DNA from: Paracoccus sediminilitoris
GTDB taxonomy: Bacteria; Pseudomonadota; Alphaproteobacteria; Rhodobacterales; Rhodobacteraceae
Assembly (NCBI RefSeq): GCF_003259195.1
Contig: NZ_QJPK01000003.1
Location: 1-64,000, forward strand
Direction: 5' to 3'
DNA: 64,000 bases
Shown: one piece after another, positions 18,998 to 28,419 of the stretch
Layout: every line of letters starts with the position of its first letter
How positions within the stretch are numbered: the first letter of the stretch is position 1
Notes under the pieces: model-generated
Told to the model about the DNA's origin: nothing
The model's input: only the letters and a program-made list of their open reading frames with translations
The model's database searches: none
Made by a program: the position numbers and the translations under genes

Positions 18998-19114
18998 ATT
19001 CCCCGATCAAGAAAATCTTCCATGGGTTCCGCGGGCTTGTGCGATCACCCGGGCTTTTGATTCGCGGGATCTGCGGCTAACATTCGATGCAGTGGAAAAG
19101 CGGCCGGGGTCATT

Positions 19115-20116
19115 GTGTCAGCACGCAGGAAGAAGCAGCCGAATCTGTTGATCATCGCGCAGGCCGGGCGTCTGCAATACGAGGCGATCATCTTCCTTGC
19201 CAGCCTGCGCGCCTCGGCCCCCGGATGGACGGGTCGCGTCATTGTCGCCGAACCGCGTGCCGAAGGGGCCTGGGCCGGCCATGACACGGTGATCGCGGAT
19301 GGCTGCCGCGACCTGATCACCGGTTTCGGCGCCCAGATCGTGTCCTTCACCGCGACGCATTTCGGCGCCTCCTATCCGCAGGGCAACAAGATCGAGGCCT
19401 TGCAGGTCTTGCCGGCCGGGGAGCCTTTCGTTTTCTTCGACACCGACACGCTGGTGACCGGTGCGCTGGATCAGGTCGCCTTCGATGCCCGCCGCCCCTC
19501 CGCCTCCATGCGGCGCGAAGGGACTTGGCCCCTGCCCCCGCTTTACGGTCCGGGCTATGCCGGGATCTGGAAGTCGCTCTATGAACGGTTCGGCCTGGAA
19601 TTCGCTGGCACGCTGGACCTGACCCAGCCCGATGAACATTGGGAGCGGTTTCTTTATTTCAACGCCGGCTGGTTCTTCGGGGCCGATCCCGCCGAATTCG
19701 GCAGACGCTATCTGGAGTGGGCACTGGCCCTGCGCGATGATCCCAATGACGAACTGGCCTGTCAGGCGATGGACCCGTGGCTGGACCAGATCGTGCTTCC
19801 GCTGGTCATCCACAGCCTGGGGGGTGGGCGTCCGGGGCCGGAGCTGGATGGCTTGGACGGGGGCATCACCAACCATTACCGCAAGCTGCCGCTGCTTTAC
19901 GCGCAGTTCGATCACCACGCTATCGACGTCCTTGAGGACGCCGTCGCCCCCAAGCCGATCAAGCGCGTGCTGCGGGATTGGGAACCGGCCCGCAAGCTGG
20001 TCTATCAGCAAAAGGGGCGGACCAAGGTCCAGCCCATCTTTGCCGACCGACCCCATCCGGTGAAGGAAAAGGTGATTCGCAACCAGCTGAAAAGCCGCGG
20101 CTGGTGGCTGATCTGA
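19115..20116 (+). CDS. GT-A-like glycosyltransferase family protein, function unknown
   Basis: 333 residues from a GTG at 19115. The N-terminus (NLLIIAQAGRLQYEAIIFLA) and the acidic FVFFDTDTLVTG motif near residue 110 resemble the nucleotide-binding strand and DxD metal site of GT-A transferases. A later YFNAGWFFGADPAEFGRRYL matches the acceptor-side aspartate/asparagine block of such enzymes, and the C-terminus is basic (VKEKVIRNQLKSRGWWL). No signal peptide or membrane span. A conserved Rhodobacterales hypothetical is likely; substrate unknown. It ends inside a shared terminator with the convergent aldo/keto reductase. Confidence 0.6.
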   Translation: MSARRKKQPNLLIIAQAGRLQYEAIIFLASLRASAPGWTGRVIVAEPRAEGAWAGHDTVIADGCRDLITGFGAQIVSFTATHFGASYPQGNKIEALQVLPAGEPFVFFDTDTLVTGALDQVAFDARRPSASMRREGTWPLPPLYGPGYAGIWKSLYERFGLEFAGTLDLTQPDEHWERFLYFNAGWFFGADPAEFGRRYLEWALALRDDPNDELACQAMDPWLDQIVLPLVIHSLGGGRPGPELDGLDGGITNHYRKLPLLYAQFDHHAIDVLEDAVAPKPIKRVLRDWEPARKLVYQQKGRTKVQPIFADRPHPVKEKVIRNQLKSRGWWLI

Positions 20117-20155
20117 TCGTCCCGCCGCCGGGTTGCCCCGGCGGCGGGACGATCA
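20114..20155. terminator. Bidirectional terminator embedding both stop codons
   Basis: Perfect 19-bp stem (20114-20132 with 20137-20155) and a TTGC loop. The outermost bases TGA/TCA are the stop codons of the plus-strand glycosyltransferase-like gene and the minus-strand aldo/keto reductase, so one palindrome ends both genes. No long T run follows on either strand. Confidence 0.75.
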
Positions 20156-21202
20156 CTGGCCGGCGCCCTCGGACGATCGCGCCCAGATATTGACGTCGCC
20201 CTTGGCCGACAGCGTGTCGATCCTGGCGATCTCATCCTCGGAAAAACTTGTGTTGCCAAGCGCACCCACGCAATCGCGCACCTGTTCGGGCCGCGAAGCG
20301 CCGATCAACGCGCTGGTCACGCGCCCGCCGCGCAGCACCCAGGCCACGGCCATCTGCGCCAGCGACTGACCGCGCGCCTGCGCGATGTCGTTCAGCCCGT
20401 TCAGCCGGGTGATCATGTCGTCGCTCAGCCAGTCCGGCGACAAGGACTTGCCCTGCGCCGCGCGGCTGTCTTGCGGAATGCCGTTCAGGTATTTGCCCGT
20501 CAACATCCCTTGCGCCAGAGGCGTGAAGACGATGCTGCCGATGCCCATATCGTCCAGCGTGTCCAGCAACCCGTCGTTTTCGACCCACCGGTTCAGCATG
20601 TTGTAGCTGGGCTGGTGGATCACGCAGGGCGTGCCCAGATCCTTCAGGATCGCCGCCGCTTCCCGGGTCCGCGCGCTGTTATAGCTGCTGATGCCGACAT
20701 AGAGCGCCCTGCCCGACCGCACGATGTGATCCAGCGCGCTCATGGTTTCCTCCAGGGGCGTGTCAGGATCGAAGCGGTGCGAATAGAAGATGTCGACGTA
20801 ATCCAGCCCCATCCGCTTCAGCGACTGATCGCAGCTGGCGATCAGGTATTTCCGGCTGCCCATCTCGCCATAGGGACCGGGCCACATGTCATAGCCGGCC
20901 TTGCTGCTGACGATCAGCTGATCGCGATATCCGGCGAAATCCTGGCGCAGAATGTCGCCGAAGGCCTCTTCGGCGCTGCTTGGGGGCGGGCCGTAATTGT
21001 TGGCCAGGTCGAAATGGGTGATCCCCAGGTCAAAGGCCGTGCGGCAGATGTCGCGCTTGGTCTGATGGGGCGTGTCATGGCCGAAATTGTGCCACAGCCC
21101 AAGGCTGATCGCGGGCAGCTTCAACCCGGAGCGACCGCAGCGGCGATACTCCATCGCTTCATAGCGGTCGGCCGCGGGCTGCCAGCGGTTCTCAGTGACC
21201 AT
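20153..21202 (-). CDS. Aldo/keto reductase (YghZ/GpR-like)
   Basis: 349 residues from ATG 21202. The N-terminus MEYRRCGRSGLKLPAISLGL and WHNFG closely resembles E. coli YghZ, an L-glyceraldehyde-3-phosphate/methylglyoxal reductase. Catalytic Asp and Tyr lie in FDLANNYG, Lys in SSKAGYDMWPGPYG, and His in DYVDIFYSHRFDPDTP. The C-terminal NADPH-binding region ends near ALIGASRPEQVRD. The start overlaps the last 11 bases of ileS, so the two genes are translationally coupled. The substrate is inferred from the family. Confidence 0.88.
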   Translation of the reverse strand: MVTENRWQPAADRYEAMEYRRCGRSGLKLPAISLGLWHNFGHDTPHQTKRDICRTAFDLGITHFDLANNYGPPPSSAEEAFGDILRQDFAGYRDQLIVSSKAGYDMWPGPYGEMGSRKYLIASCDQSLKRMGLDYVDIFYSHRFDPDTPLEETMSALDHIVRSGRALYVGISSYNSARTREAAAILKDLGTPCVIHQPSYNMLNRWVENDGLLDTLDDMGIGSIVFTPLAQGMLTGKYLNGIPQDSRAAQGKSLSPDWLSDDMITRLNGLNDIAQARGQSLAQMAVAWVLRGGRVTSALIGASRPEQVRDCVGALGNTSFSEDEIARIDTLSAKGDVNIWARSSEGAGQ

Positions 21203-24104
21203 GGGACAGCACCTCGTCGCAGCGGGCGCAGACGCCGGGGTGCGAATGCTTGCCGACATCGGGCAGGATCTTCCAGCAGCGCTGGCATTTCTCGCCCTCG
21301 GCGGTTTCGAAGACGACGCCGATGCCCGGAACCTCGGACAGGCGGAAGGCTTCGGACGGCACCGGGTCGCGGGTCAGCGACAGATCCGAGGTGATGCAGA
21401 TATCCGCGAACGCCACCGATTGCAGCGCCGCCAGCGTGTCCGCATCCTCGACATGGATGACCGGGGCTGCTTCCAGGCTGGCGCCGATGGTCTTGTCGCT
21501 GCGCTTGACCTCCAGCGCAGCGGTGACGACGCGGCGGGCGCGGCGGACCTTGTCCCACTTGGCGGCCAAGGGCTCGTTCAGCCAGTCGGCGGGCGTGACG
21601 GCAAAATCATGCAGGTGGATGCTGTCATCGTCCGAAGGGAAGCGCGACAGCCAGACATCCTCCATCGTGAAGGGCAGGATCGGCGCCAGCCAGGTCACCA
21701 GGCGATGATATAGCAGGTCCAGAACCGTCCGCGCCGCGCGACGGCGCGGGCTGTCGGCTGCATCGCAATAGAGCGCGTCCTTGCGGATGTCGAAATAGAA
21801 AGCCGACATTTCCAGCGTGCAGAACTGGAACAGCGTCTGGAAGACACCCTGGAAGTCGAACTGGTCATAGCCGCTGCGGACCTGATGATCCAGCTGCGCC
21901 AGACGGTGCAGGACCCATTGCTCCAGCTCGGGCATCTGCGCGGGTTCGACGCGTTCGGATTCGTCGAATTCCGACAGCGCCCCCAACAGGAAGCGCAGCG
22001 TGTTGCGCAACCGGCGATAGCTGTCGGCCGTGCCCTTCAGGATCTCCGGCCCGATCCGCTGGTCGGCGGTGTAATCGGCCTGCGCCACCCACAGGCGCAG
22101 GATATCGGCGCCATATTGTTCGATCACCTTGGCAGGTACGATGGTGTTGCCAAGCGATTTGGACATCTTCATGCCCTTTTCGTCCAGCGTGAAGCCATGC
22201 GTGACCACGTTGCGATAGGGCGCGCGGCCCTTGGTGGCCGATGCCTGCAACAGCGAGGACTGGAACCAGCCGCGATGCTGATCGGTGCCCTCCATATAGA
22301 CATCCGCAATGCCATCCGGCACGCCGTCCTGGCGGTCGCGCAGCACGAAGGCATGGGTCGATCCGCTGTCGAACCACACGTCCAGCACGTCCATGACCTG
22401 ATCGTAATCGTCGGGATCGGCGATGCCCTCAAGCATCTGCGCCTTGAAGCCGTCGCGGTACCAGACGTCGGCACCCTCTGCCTCGAAGGCGGCGATGATG
22501 CGGTCGTTCAGACGCGCGTCGCGCAGCAGGAAATCGTCCGCCGTCGGCTGGACGCCTTTTTTCATGAAGCAGGTCAGCGGCACGCCCCAGGCACGCTGGC
22601 GCGACAGCACCCAATCCGGACGGTTCGAGACCATGGAATGGATGCGGTTGCGCCCCGATTGCGGCCACCATTTCACCAGCTTGTCGATGCTGGTCAGGGC
22701 GCGGGCGCGGATGCTGTCGCCATGCTGGCCCATGCCGTCGTTCAGCGGCTTGTCGATGGCGGCGAACCATTGCGCGGTGTTGCGATAGATCAGCGGCGCC
22801 TTGGACCGCCAGCTGTGGGGATAGCTGTGCTTGACCTTGCCCTTGGCCAGCAGCGCGCCTGCCCAGGCCAGCTGCTTGATGACGCTGACATTGGCGGGGC
22901 CGTCCTTGCCGTCGGGCGCGATGATCGCCTGTCCGCCAAAGATCGGCAGATCGGCGCGATAGCTGCCGTCGGGTTCGACGTTATAGGTCATCGGCAGCTT
23001 GAAGCGCAGGCCCAGCTGATAGTCGTCATCGCCGTGGCTGGGCGCGGTATGGACAAAGCCCGTGCCCGCGTCATCGGTCACGTGATCGCCCGGCAGCAGC
23101 GGCACGTCGTAGTCCCATTCGCCCTGCCCGCCTTCGACGCCGCGCAGTGGGTGGGCCAGCATGACCCCCTCCAGATCGGCGGCGGAAACGTCGGCCACCC
23201 GGGTCCAGTCCTGAACCTTGGCCGAGGCCATCACGCCCTCGGCCAGCGCATCGGCCAGAACCAGCATCTCACCCGTCGCGGCGGTGGCATTCTCGGCGAC
23301 CTCACCGACCTTATAGAGGCCATAGGCGATGTCGGGATTAAAGGCGACGGCGCGGTTCTGCGGGATCGTCCAGGGCGTCGTGGTCCAGATGACCACCGAG
23401 GCGCCCTGCAGCGCATCGCCCACAGGCTTGAACCGCACCCAGATCGTGTGGCTGGTGTGGTCGTGATATTCGACCTCGGCCTCGGCCAGCGCGGTCTTTT
23501 CCACGGGCGACCACATCACGGGCTTGGACCCCTGATAGAGCGACCCGTTCATCAACAGCTTCATGAATTCGCCGGCGATGACGGCCTCGGCGTGGTAATC
23601 CATGGTCAGATAGGGGTCGTCCCACTTGCCGGTGATGCCGAGACGCTTGAATTCGTCGCGCTGGATCGACACCCAGTCATCGGCGAAACGGCGGCATTCC
23701 TGGCGGAACTCGACCACGTCGACGGCGTCCTTGTCGCGGCCCTCGTTGCGGTATTTTTCCTCGATCTTCCATTCGATGGGCAGACCGTGGCAATCCCAGC
23801 CCGGAACATAGCGCGCATCGCGGCCCATCATCTGATGGCTGCGCACGATGATGTCCTTGATGGTCTTGTTCAGCGCGTGGCCGATATGCAGGTGGCCGTT
23901 GGCATAGGGGGGGCCGTCATGCAGCACGAAGGGCGCACGACCTTCCGCCCGTTCGCGCAGCCGGTCATAGATGCCGATGCGGGCCCAACGGTCCAGCCAT
24001 TCGGGTTCGCGCTGCGGCAGACCGGCCCGCATGGGGAAATCGGTCTGGGGCAGAAAGACGGTATCGCGGTAATCAGGGGTATCGGCGCTGTTTTCGGCGG
24101 CCAT
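21192..24104 (-). CDS. ileS: Isoleucyl-tRNA synthetase
   Basis: Class I synthetase, 970 residues. HIGH motif in YANGHLHIGHALNKTIKDI, editing (CP1) domain with WTTTPWTIPQNRAVAFNPD, and the KMSKS loop as GMKMSKSLGNTI. The C-terminal zinc finger EKCQRCWKILPDVG...HPGVCARCDEVL is complete, which marks the bacterial-type, usually mupirocin-sensitive enzyme. It heads an operon with the aldo/keto reductase; 209 bp separate it from the divergent membrane-protein gene. Confidence 0.98.
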   Translation of the reverse strand: MAAENSADTPDYRDTVFLPQTDFPMRAGLPQREPEWLDRWARIGIYDRLRERAEGRAPFVLHDGPPYANGHLHIGHALNKTIKDIIVRSHQMMGRDARYVPGWDCHGLPIEWKIEEKYRNEGRDKDAVDVVEFRQECRRFADDWVSIQRDEFKRLGITGKWDDPYLTMDYHAEAVIAGEFMKLLMNGSLYQGSKPVMWSPVEKTALAEAEVEYHDHTSHTIWVRFKPVGDALQGASVVIWTTTPWTIPQNRAVAFNPDIAYGLYKVGEVAENATAATGEMLVLADALAEGVMASAKVQDWTRVADVSAADLEGVMLAHPLRGVEGGQGEWDYDVPLLPGDHVTDDAGTGFVHTAPSHGDDDYQLGLRFKLPMTYNVEPDGSYRADLPIFGGQAIIAPDGKDGPANVSVIKQLAWAGALLAKGKVKHSYPHSWRSKAPLIYRNTAQWFAAIDKPLNDGMGQHGDSIRARALTSIDKLVKWWPQSGRNRIHSMVSNRPDWVLSRQRAWGVPLTCFMKKGVQPTADDFLLRDARLNDRIIAAFEAEGADVWYRDGFKAQMLEGIADPDDYDQVMDVLDVWFDSGSTHAFVLRDRQDGVPDGIADVYMEGTDQHRGWFQSSLLQASATKGRAPYRNVVTHGFTLDEKGMKMSKSLGNTIVPAKVIEQYGADILRLWVAQADYTADQRIGPEILKGTADSYRRLRNTLRFLLGALSEFDESERVEPAQMPELEQWVLHRLAQLDHQVRSGYDQFDFQGVFQTLFQFCTLEMSAFYFDIRKDALYCDAADSPRRRAARTVLDLLYHRLVTWLAPILPFTMEDVWLSRFPSDDDSIHLHDFAVTPADWLNEPLAAKWDKVRRARRVVTAALEVKRSDKTIGASLEAAPVIHVEDADTLAALQSVAFADICITSDLSLTRDPVPSEAFRLSEVPGIGVVFETAEGEKCQRCWKILPDVGKHSHPGVCARCDEVLSHGH

Positions 24105-24313
24105 CGGGGCGTTCCTTTGAAAGATGTTCGGACAAGGCTGACCCGGCAGCGTGAAGGGTCACGCCACCGGGCTGCTAATTCGAGATCCGAACGCCGGAAA
24201 TTCCATGGCACCCTCTATAGGAAGCGCGGCAAGGCGCTGCAAGCGGGGAACCTTGGCCGTGGCGGTCGCGCCTCCCGCAGGCTAAGCTGAGCCCATTCAC
24301 CCACGAGCGTCCC

Positions 24314-25141
24314 ATGCATCCCGCCCCCCTGCGATCCCGCCTGTCCCGTCGCGACGCGCAGCTGCGCCGCTTCGTGGCGCGCCGCTATGGCATTCGCGGA
24401 ACGCTGGCGCTGCACCGCCACGCCTTCGGCGCCGATCTGCTGCGCGCGCCGGTGAACGTGATGCTGGCCCCCGTGGCGCTGATCGCACAGATCACGGCGG
24501 CACTGCTAAGGCGTCTTGGGGCCGTGCGGGCGGGCGCGCGGATCGGCGGCTGGCGGATCTTTCTGGCCTCGGACATGTCGCGCCACATCCACTGCGACCT
24601 GATCACCCTGATCGCCGATCTGCAGGCCCAGGGCCTAGGCCCCGATGCCCCGCCCGCGCTGATCGACCGCGCCCTGCGGACCCATGTCGAAACCCGCAAT
24701 GCCGTGGCCGAGATCACGACATCGCTGATCGTGCTGCTGTCGGGGTTCCTGCTGTTCCAGCGCGCGACACCGGGGCTGATTTCGCTGGCGGGTCCCTTGG
24801 CGCAGATGCGGGCGCATGAGGCCGCCCTGCGCGACTTCGCCTTGGGCGAAACGCTTGGTGCCGCTTGGTATTGGGCCTTTCCGATGGAACTGTCGCCGCT
24901 TTACGTCGTGGCGACCGGGGTCGGGCTGGCGCTGATCGGGTCGGTCGTGACCACATTCGCAGGCATCATCGCCGATCCAGTGCAGACCTGGACCGGCATC
25001 CACCGCCGTCGTCTGTCCCGCCTGATGGCCCGGATCGAGGCGCAGGCCGACAGCGCCGCCCCCGCCCCCGAACAGCTGATGGCACGGATGGGCGATCTGG
25101 CCGACACGCTGTCGGTGATCTGGCGGTCCTGGCGCGGCTGA
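24314..25141 (+). CDS. Conserved hypothetical membrane protein (possibly DUF6635-like)
   Basis: 275 residues, Arg-rich N-terminus (RRFVARRYGIRGTLALHRHA), then about three hydrophobic stretches: near 45-65 (VNVMLAPVALIAQITAALL), 138-156 (EITTSLIVLLSGFLLFQ) and 200-225 (YVVATGVGLALIGSVVTTFA). The region between them has the charged FLASDMSRHIHCDLITLIAD. The C-terminal 50 residues are helical and charged. I do not recognise a function; a DUF6635 assignment is a recollection, not a search result. It is flanked by ileS (divergent) and queF (convergent, 9-bp gap). Confidence 0.6.
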   Translation: MHPAPLRSRLSRRDAQLRRFVARRYGIRGTLALHRHAFGADLLRAPVNVMLAPVALIAQITAALLRRLGAVRAGARIGGWRIFLASDMSRHIHCDLITLIADLQAQGLGPDAPPALIDRALRTHVETRNAVAEITTSLIVLLSGFLLFQRATPGLISLAGPLAQMRAHEAALRDFALGETLGAAWYWAFPMELSPLYVVATGVGLALIGSVVTTFAGIIADPVQTWTGIHRRRLSRLMARIEAQADSAAPAPEQLMARMGDLADTLSVIWRSWRG

Positions 25142-25150
25142 GGCGCGGGG

Positions 25151-25612
25151 TCAGCCGCGCCCGCGATAGGTCGGCACGCCCTGATCAGGCAGCCACAGCC
25201 CCTGCGGCACCGCCCCCGTCTGCCAGAAGACGTCGATTGGCATGCCACCCCGCGGATACCAGTACCCGCCAATGCGCAGCCATTGCGGGTCCAGCAGTTC
25301 GGCGATGCGCTTGCCGATGCCGACGGTGCAATCCTCGTGGAAGGCGCCGTGGTTGCGGAAGCTGCCCAGGAACAGCTTCAGCGATTTTGATTCGACCAGC
25401 CAATCGCCGGGGACGTAATCGATGACCAGATGCGCGAAATCCGGCTGGCCGGTGATCGGGCAGAGGCTGGTGAATTCGGGCTGGGTGAAGCGCACCGTGT
25501 AAAGCGTACCGGGCTGCGGGTTCGGGACCCGCTCCAGCACGGCCTCCTCGGGGCTTTGCGGCAACGTGGTATTCGCGCCAAGCTGGGTCAGCGCGTCGGT
25601 GTAATGGCTCAT
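25151..25612 (-). CDS. queF: NADPH-dependent 7-cyano-7-deazaguanine reductase
   Basis: 153 residues, the short unimodular QueF type. It reduces preQ0 to preQ1 in queuosine synthesis. The catalytic Cys sits in [12 protein letters not shown] and the conserved Asp in the same loop; the QueF signature [20 protein letters not shown] is present, followed by [12 protein letters not shown]. The start at ATG 25612 gives the family length; the longer frame to 25837 is out of family. No preQ1 riboswitch is visible upstream. Co-directional with the TRIC-type gene, 82 bp away. Confidence 0.95.
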   Translation of the reverse strand: MSHYTDALTQLGANTTLPQSPEEAVLERVPNPQPGTLYTVRFTQPEFTSLCPITGQPDFAHLVIDYVPGDWLVESKSLKLFLGSFRNHGAFHEDCTVGIGKRIAELLDPQWLRIGGYWYPRGGMPIDVFWQTGAVPQGLWLPDQGVPTYRGRG

Positions 25613-25694
25613 GTCGATGGCTCCTGTTTTGACCGGGTGGGCTGCGACCGGAGCGGACCCGATACCAGCCCCGCGCTCCCGCGCCAAGAGGGTC

Positions 25695-26333
25695 CTAGCC
25701 GCGCGTCCGAGGGGGACGGGGCTTATAGACCGGCAGCTGCCATCCCCGGTGCAGGCTGCCCGCGCGCAGCACCCAGACCACGACCGAACAGGCGACCAGC
25801 GCCTGCCCCTGCGGCAGGCCGGCCCACAGCATCGCAACGGCCGTGACCGCCCCGCCGAATGCCGCGGTCAGGTACAGCTGGCCCTGTTTCAGGACCAGCG
25901 GCACCTCGTTTCCGACCACGTCGCGCATCAGACCGCCGAAGGTGCCGGTCACGACGCCCATGATGATGATGATGACAGGCCCGAAGCCGCCCTCGATGGC
26001 CACACCCACGCCCGCAGCCACCGCCACGGCCAGCGCGACGCTGTCCAGCCAGATCAGCCATTTGTAGCGGCTCTCGAAGAGATGCGCCGTCCAGAAGACG
26101 ACCAGCGCCGCCACTGCCGCGATGACGACATAGGCAGGCTGTGCCACCCAGAAGACCATGTCGCGCCCCAGGATCAGGTCGCGCAGCGTGCCGCCGCCCA
26201 CGGCGGTCAGCGCCGCCATGAAAATGAAGCCCACCGGGTCCAGCTGGGCGCGGCTGGCCACCAGCGCGCCGGTGATCGCGAAGATCAGGACCGACCCGTA
26301 ATCCAGCATGGCGACGAAGGCCTCGGGCGTCAT
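25695..26333 (-). CDS. TRIC-type (UPF0126/YicG) cation channel family membrane protein
   Basis: 212 residues, seven hydrophobic segments arranged as two repeats, each with a glycine motif ending in an acidic pair: [18 protein letters not shown] and [20 protein letters not shown]. This is the signature of prokaryotic trimeric intracellular cation channel homologues; ion selectivity cannot be told from sequence. Its ATG overlaps the rnhA stop (ATGA), so it is the translationally coupled next gene of that operon. Confidence 0.88.
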   Translation of the reverse strand: MTPEAFVAMLDYGSVLIFAITGALVASRAQLDPVGFIFMAALTAVGGGTLRDLILGRDMVFWVAQPAYVVIAAVAALVVFWTAHLFESRYKWLIWLDSVALAVAVAAGVGVAIEGGFGPVIIIIMGVVTGTFGGLMRDVVGNEVPLVLKQGQLYLTAAFGGAVTAVAMLWAGLPQGQALVACSVVVWVLRAGSLHRGWQLPVYKPRPPRTRG

Positions 26334-26779
26334 TTGAAGGGGGCCATGCCACCGCGGGCCAATTCATCGGCGCGTTCGTTTTCGGCGTGACCGGCGTGGC
26401 CCTTGATCCAGCGCCATTCGACCTTGTGGGTCTTCTGCGCCTCGTCCAGACGCTGCCACAATTCGACATTCTTGACGGGCTTGCGGTCGGCGGTCTTCCA
26501 GCCGTTGCGCTTCCAGCCGTGGATCCACTGGGTGACGCCGTTCTTCACATAGGCGCTGTCGGTGACGATCACGATCTGGCTGGGACGGGTCAGGGTCTCC
26601 AACGCGCTGATGGCGGCCATCAGCTCCATCCGGTTGTTGGTGGTGGCGGCCTCGCCGCCGGCCAGTTCGCGTTCCTTGATGACGGTTTCGCCGTCCATGG
26701 CACGCATCAGCACGCCCCAGCCACCGGGGCCGGGATTGCCGCTGCAGGCGCCATCGGTCCATGCGAACAGGTCAGGCAT
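26330..26779 (-). CDS. rnhA: Ribonuclease HI
   Basis: 149 residues. All four catalytic acids can be located: Asp in [18 protein letters not shown], Glu in [14 protein letters not shown], Asp in [18 protein letters not shown], and Asp in [15 protein letters not shown]. It removes RNA from RNA/DNA hybrids. Start at ATG 26779 overlaps the 3' end of the glutathione transferase gene by 8 bp, and its stop overlaps the next start. Confidence 0.97.
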   Translation of the reverse strand: MPDLFAWTDGACSGNPGPGGWGVLMRAMDGETVIKERELAGGEAATTNNRMELMAAISALETLTRPSQIVIVTDSAYVKNGVTQWIHGWKRNGWKTADRKPVKNVELWQRLDEAQKTHKVEWRWIKGHAGHAENERADELARGGMAPFK

Positions 26780-27371
26780 CCAGCACCCCCGGCATGGCCG
26801 CGATCCGGTCCAGCCAGCGACATACTGCGGGGAAGCGGTCCATGTCGAAACCGCCCCGCGATCCGGCGGTGCAGGTGTAACCATAAAGGCAGATGTCGGC
26901 CAAGCTGACCATATCGCCCGCCAGCCAGTCGTGATGGGCCAGACGGTCCTCCATCACCTGCAGCAGGGCGTGGCCACGGTCCAGCAGGTCGGCCAGACGT
27001 TCGGGCGTCGCATCGGCCACACGGTGGGGATAGCTGACCAAGGCCTGTCGCACGGCGATGACGGGTTCGTGGTTGTATTGTTCCCAGAACATCCAGCCCA
27101 GCATCTGCGCGCGGGTCACGGCATCGGCGGGGACAAAGGCGCTGTCCTCGCCCAGATACCACAGGATGGCGTTCGATTCGGCCAGCAACTGCCCATCATC
27201 TAGCACCAGCGCCGGCACCTTGCCATAAGGCAGCACCCCATCCGCCTTGGCCTGCGCCAGCGCCGCCGATCCATAGTCGCAATCGATGATCTGGACGGGC
27301 TTGCCGGTCAGGGCCAGCAGGATCCGGACCTTCAGGCTGTTGCCCGAAGAGGGCATGGAATAAAGCTGCAT
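26772..27371 (-). CDS. Glutathione S-transferase family protein
   Basis: 199 residues with N-terminal thioredoxin-like domain ([20 protein letters not shown]; the Ser/Asn pair is where beta-class GSTs bind glutathione), the cis-Pro segment [13 protein letters not shown] and the [13 protein letters not shown] motif. The helical C-terminal domain carries the N-capping box [11 protein letters not shown]. Substrate not predictable. It lies 28 bp after ispH in the same operon. Confidence 0.9.
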   Translation of the reverse strand: MQLYSMPSSGNSLKVRILLALTGKPVQIIDCDYGSAALAQAKADGVLPYGKVPALVLDDGQLLAESNAILWYLGEDSAFVPADAVTRAQMLGWMFWEQYNHEPVIAVRQALVSYPHRVADATPERLADLLDRGHALLQVMEDRLAHHDWLAGDMVSLADICLYGYTCTAGSRGGFDMDRFPAVCRWLDRIAAMPGVLDA

Positions 27372-27399
27372 CTGATCCTCGTGTGGCCTTTGGGGCGCG

Positions 27400-28416
27400 T
27401 CAGGCGGGTTCGCGCAAGACGCGCGGCACCTTGAATTCCACGTTCTCGACCGCAGTCTCGACCACTTCCAGCGTCACGTCGAAACGCGCGCGGAAGGCAT
27501 CGACGACCTCGTTGACCAGCACCTCGGGGGCGCTGGCACCGGCGGTGACGCCCACGGCCCGCGCACCGTCGATGGCGCGCCAGTCGATCTGATCGGCCCG
27601 CATCACCAGCTGGGAATAGGCGCATCCCTCGGCGCGCCCGACCTCGACCAGCCGCTTGGAGTTGCTGGAGTTTTCCGCCCCGATCACCAGCAGCGCATCG
27701 ATCTTGGGCGCGACCGCCTTGACCGCCGCCTGGCGGTTGGTGGTGGCATAGCAGATGTCTTCCTTGGCCGGGCCCACGATGGCGGGGAACCGTGCCTTCA
27801 GCGCCGCGACGATGGCGGCGGTGTCATCGACCGACAGGGTGGTCTGGGTGATGAAGGCCAGCCGGTCGGCATCGCGCGGCGCGATGGTCCCCACATCGGC
27901 CTCGGTCTCGACCAAGATCACCTCGCCCTCGGGCAGCTGACCCATGGTGCCCAGCACCTCGGGGTGGCCGGCATGGCCGATCATCACCATCTGCAGGCCG
28001 TCGGCATGGTGACGCTCGGCCTCGACATGGACCTTGCTGACCAGCGGGCAGGTCGCGTCGACATAGACCATCTGGCGGCGCTGCGCCTCGGCGGGGACGG
28101 ATTTCGGGACGCCATGGGCGGAAAAGATCACCGGCCGGTCGGTCGGGCAATCGTCCAGCTCCTCGACGAAGACGGCGCCCTTGGCCTTCAGCGAATCGAC
28201 CACGAACTTGTTGTGCACGATCTCGTGCCGGACAAAGACCGGGGCGCCCCATTTCTGCAGCGCCATTTCAACGATCTTGATGGCCCGGTCCACGCCCGCG
28301 CAGAAACCGCGCGGCGCAGCCAGGTAAAGGGTCAACGGGGGCTTTTGATGTTCCATGCCCATCAGGTAGCGCGCGGCAGGCGCTTCGTCCAGCACCCGCG
28401 CGGTCACATCTGCCAT
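27400..28416 (-). CDS. ispH: 4-hydroxy-3-methylbut-2-enyl diphosphate reductase
   Basis: Last enzyme of the non-mevalonate isoprenoid pathway; an iron-sulfur protein. The three cluster cysteines are in [24 protein letters not shown] and [13 protein letters not shown], and [13 protein letters not shown] is present. Start choice is uncertain. ATG 28416 lies three bases after the cobQ stop and the first 20 codons have normal coding composition, giving 338 residues; ATG 28356 ([13 protein letters not shown]) would give about 318, closer to the family norm. I list the longer form because of the coupling to cobQ. Confidence 0.95.
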   Translation of the reverse strand: MADVTARVLDEAPAARYLMGMEHQKPPLTLYLAAPRGFCAGVDRAIKIVEMALQKWGAPVFVRHEIVHNKFVVDSLKAKGAVFVEELDDCPTDRPVIFSAHGVPKSVPAEAQRRQMVYVDATCPLVSKVHVEAERHHADGLQMVMIGHAGHPEVLGTMGQLPEGEVILVETEADVGTIAPRDADRLAFITQTTLSVDDTAAIVAALKARFPAIVGPAKEDICYATTNRQAAVKAVAPKIDALLVIGAENSSNSKRLVEVGRAEGCAYSQLVMRADQIDWRAIDGARAVGVTAGASAPEVLVNEVVDAFRARFDVTLEVVETAVENVEFKVPRVLREPA

Positions 28417-28419
28417 GCG

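Noticed and set aside
25613..25694. preQ1 riboswitch before queF
   Set aside because: No preQ1-type aptamer pattern visible in the 82-bp gap.
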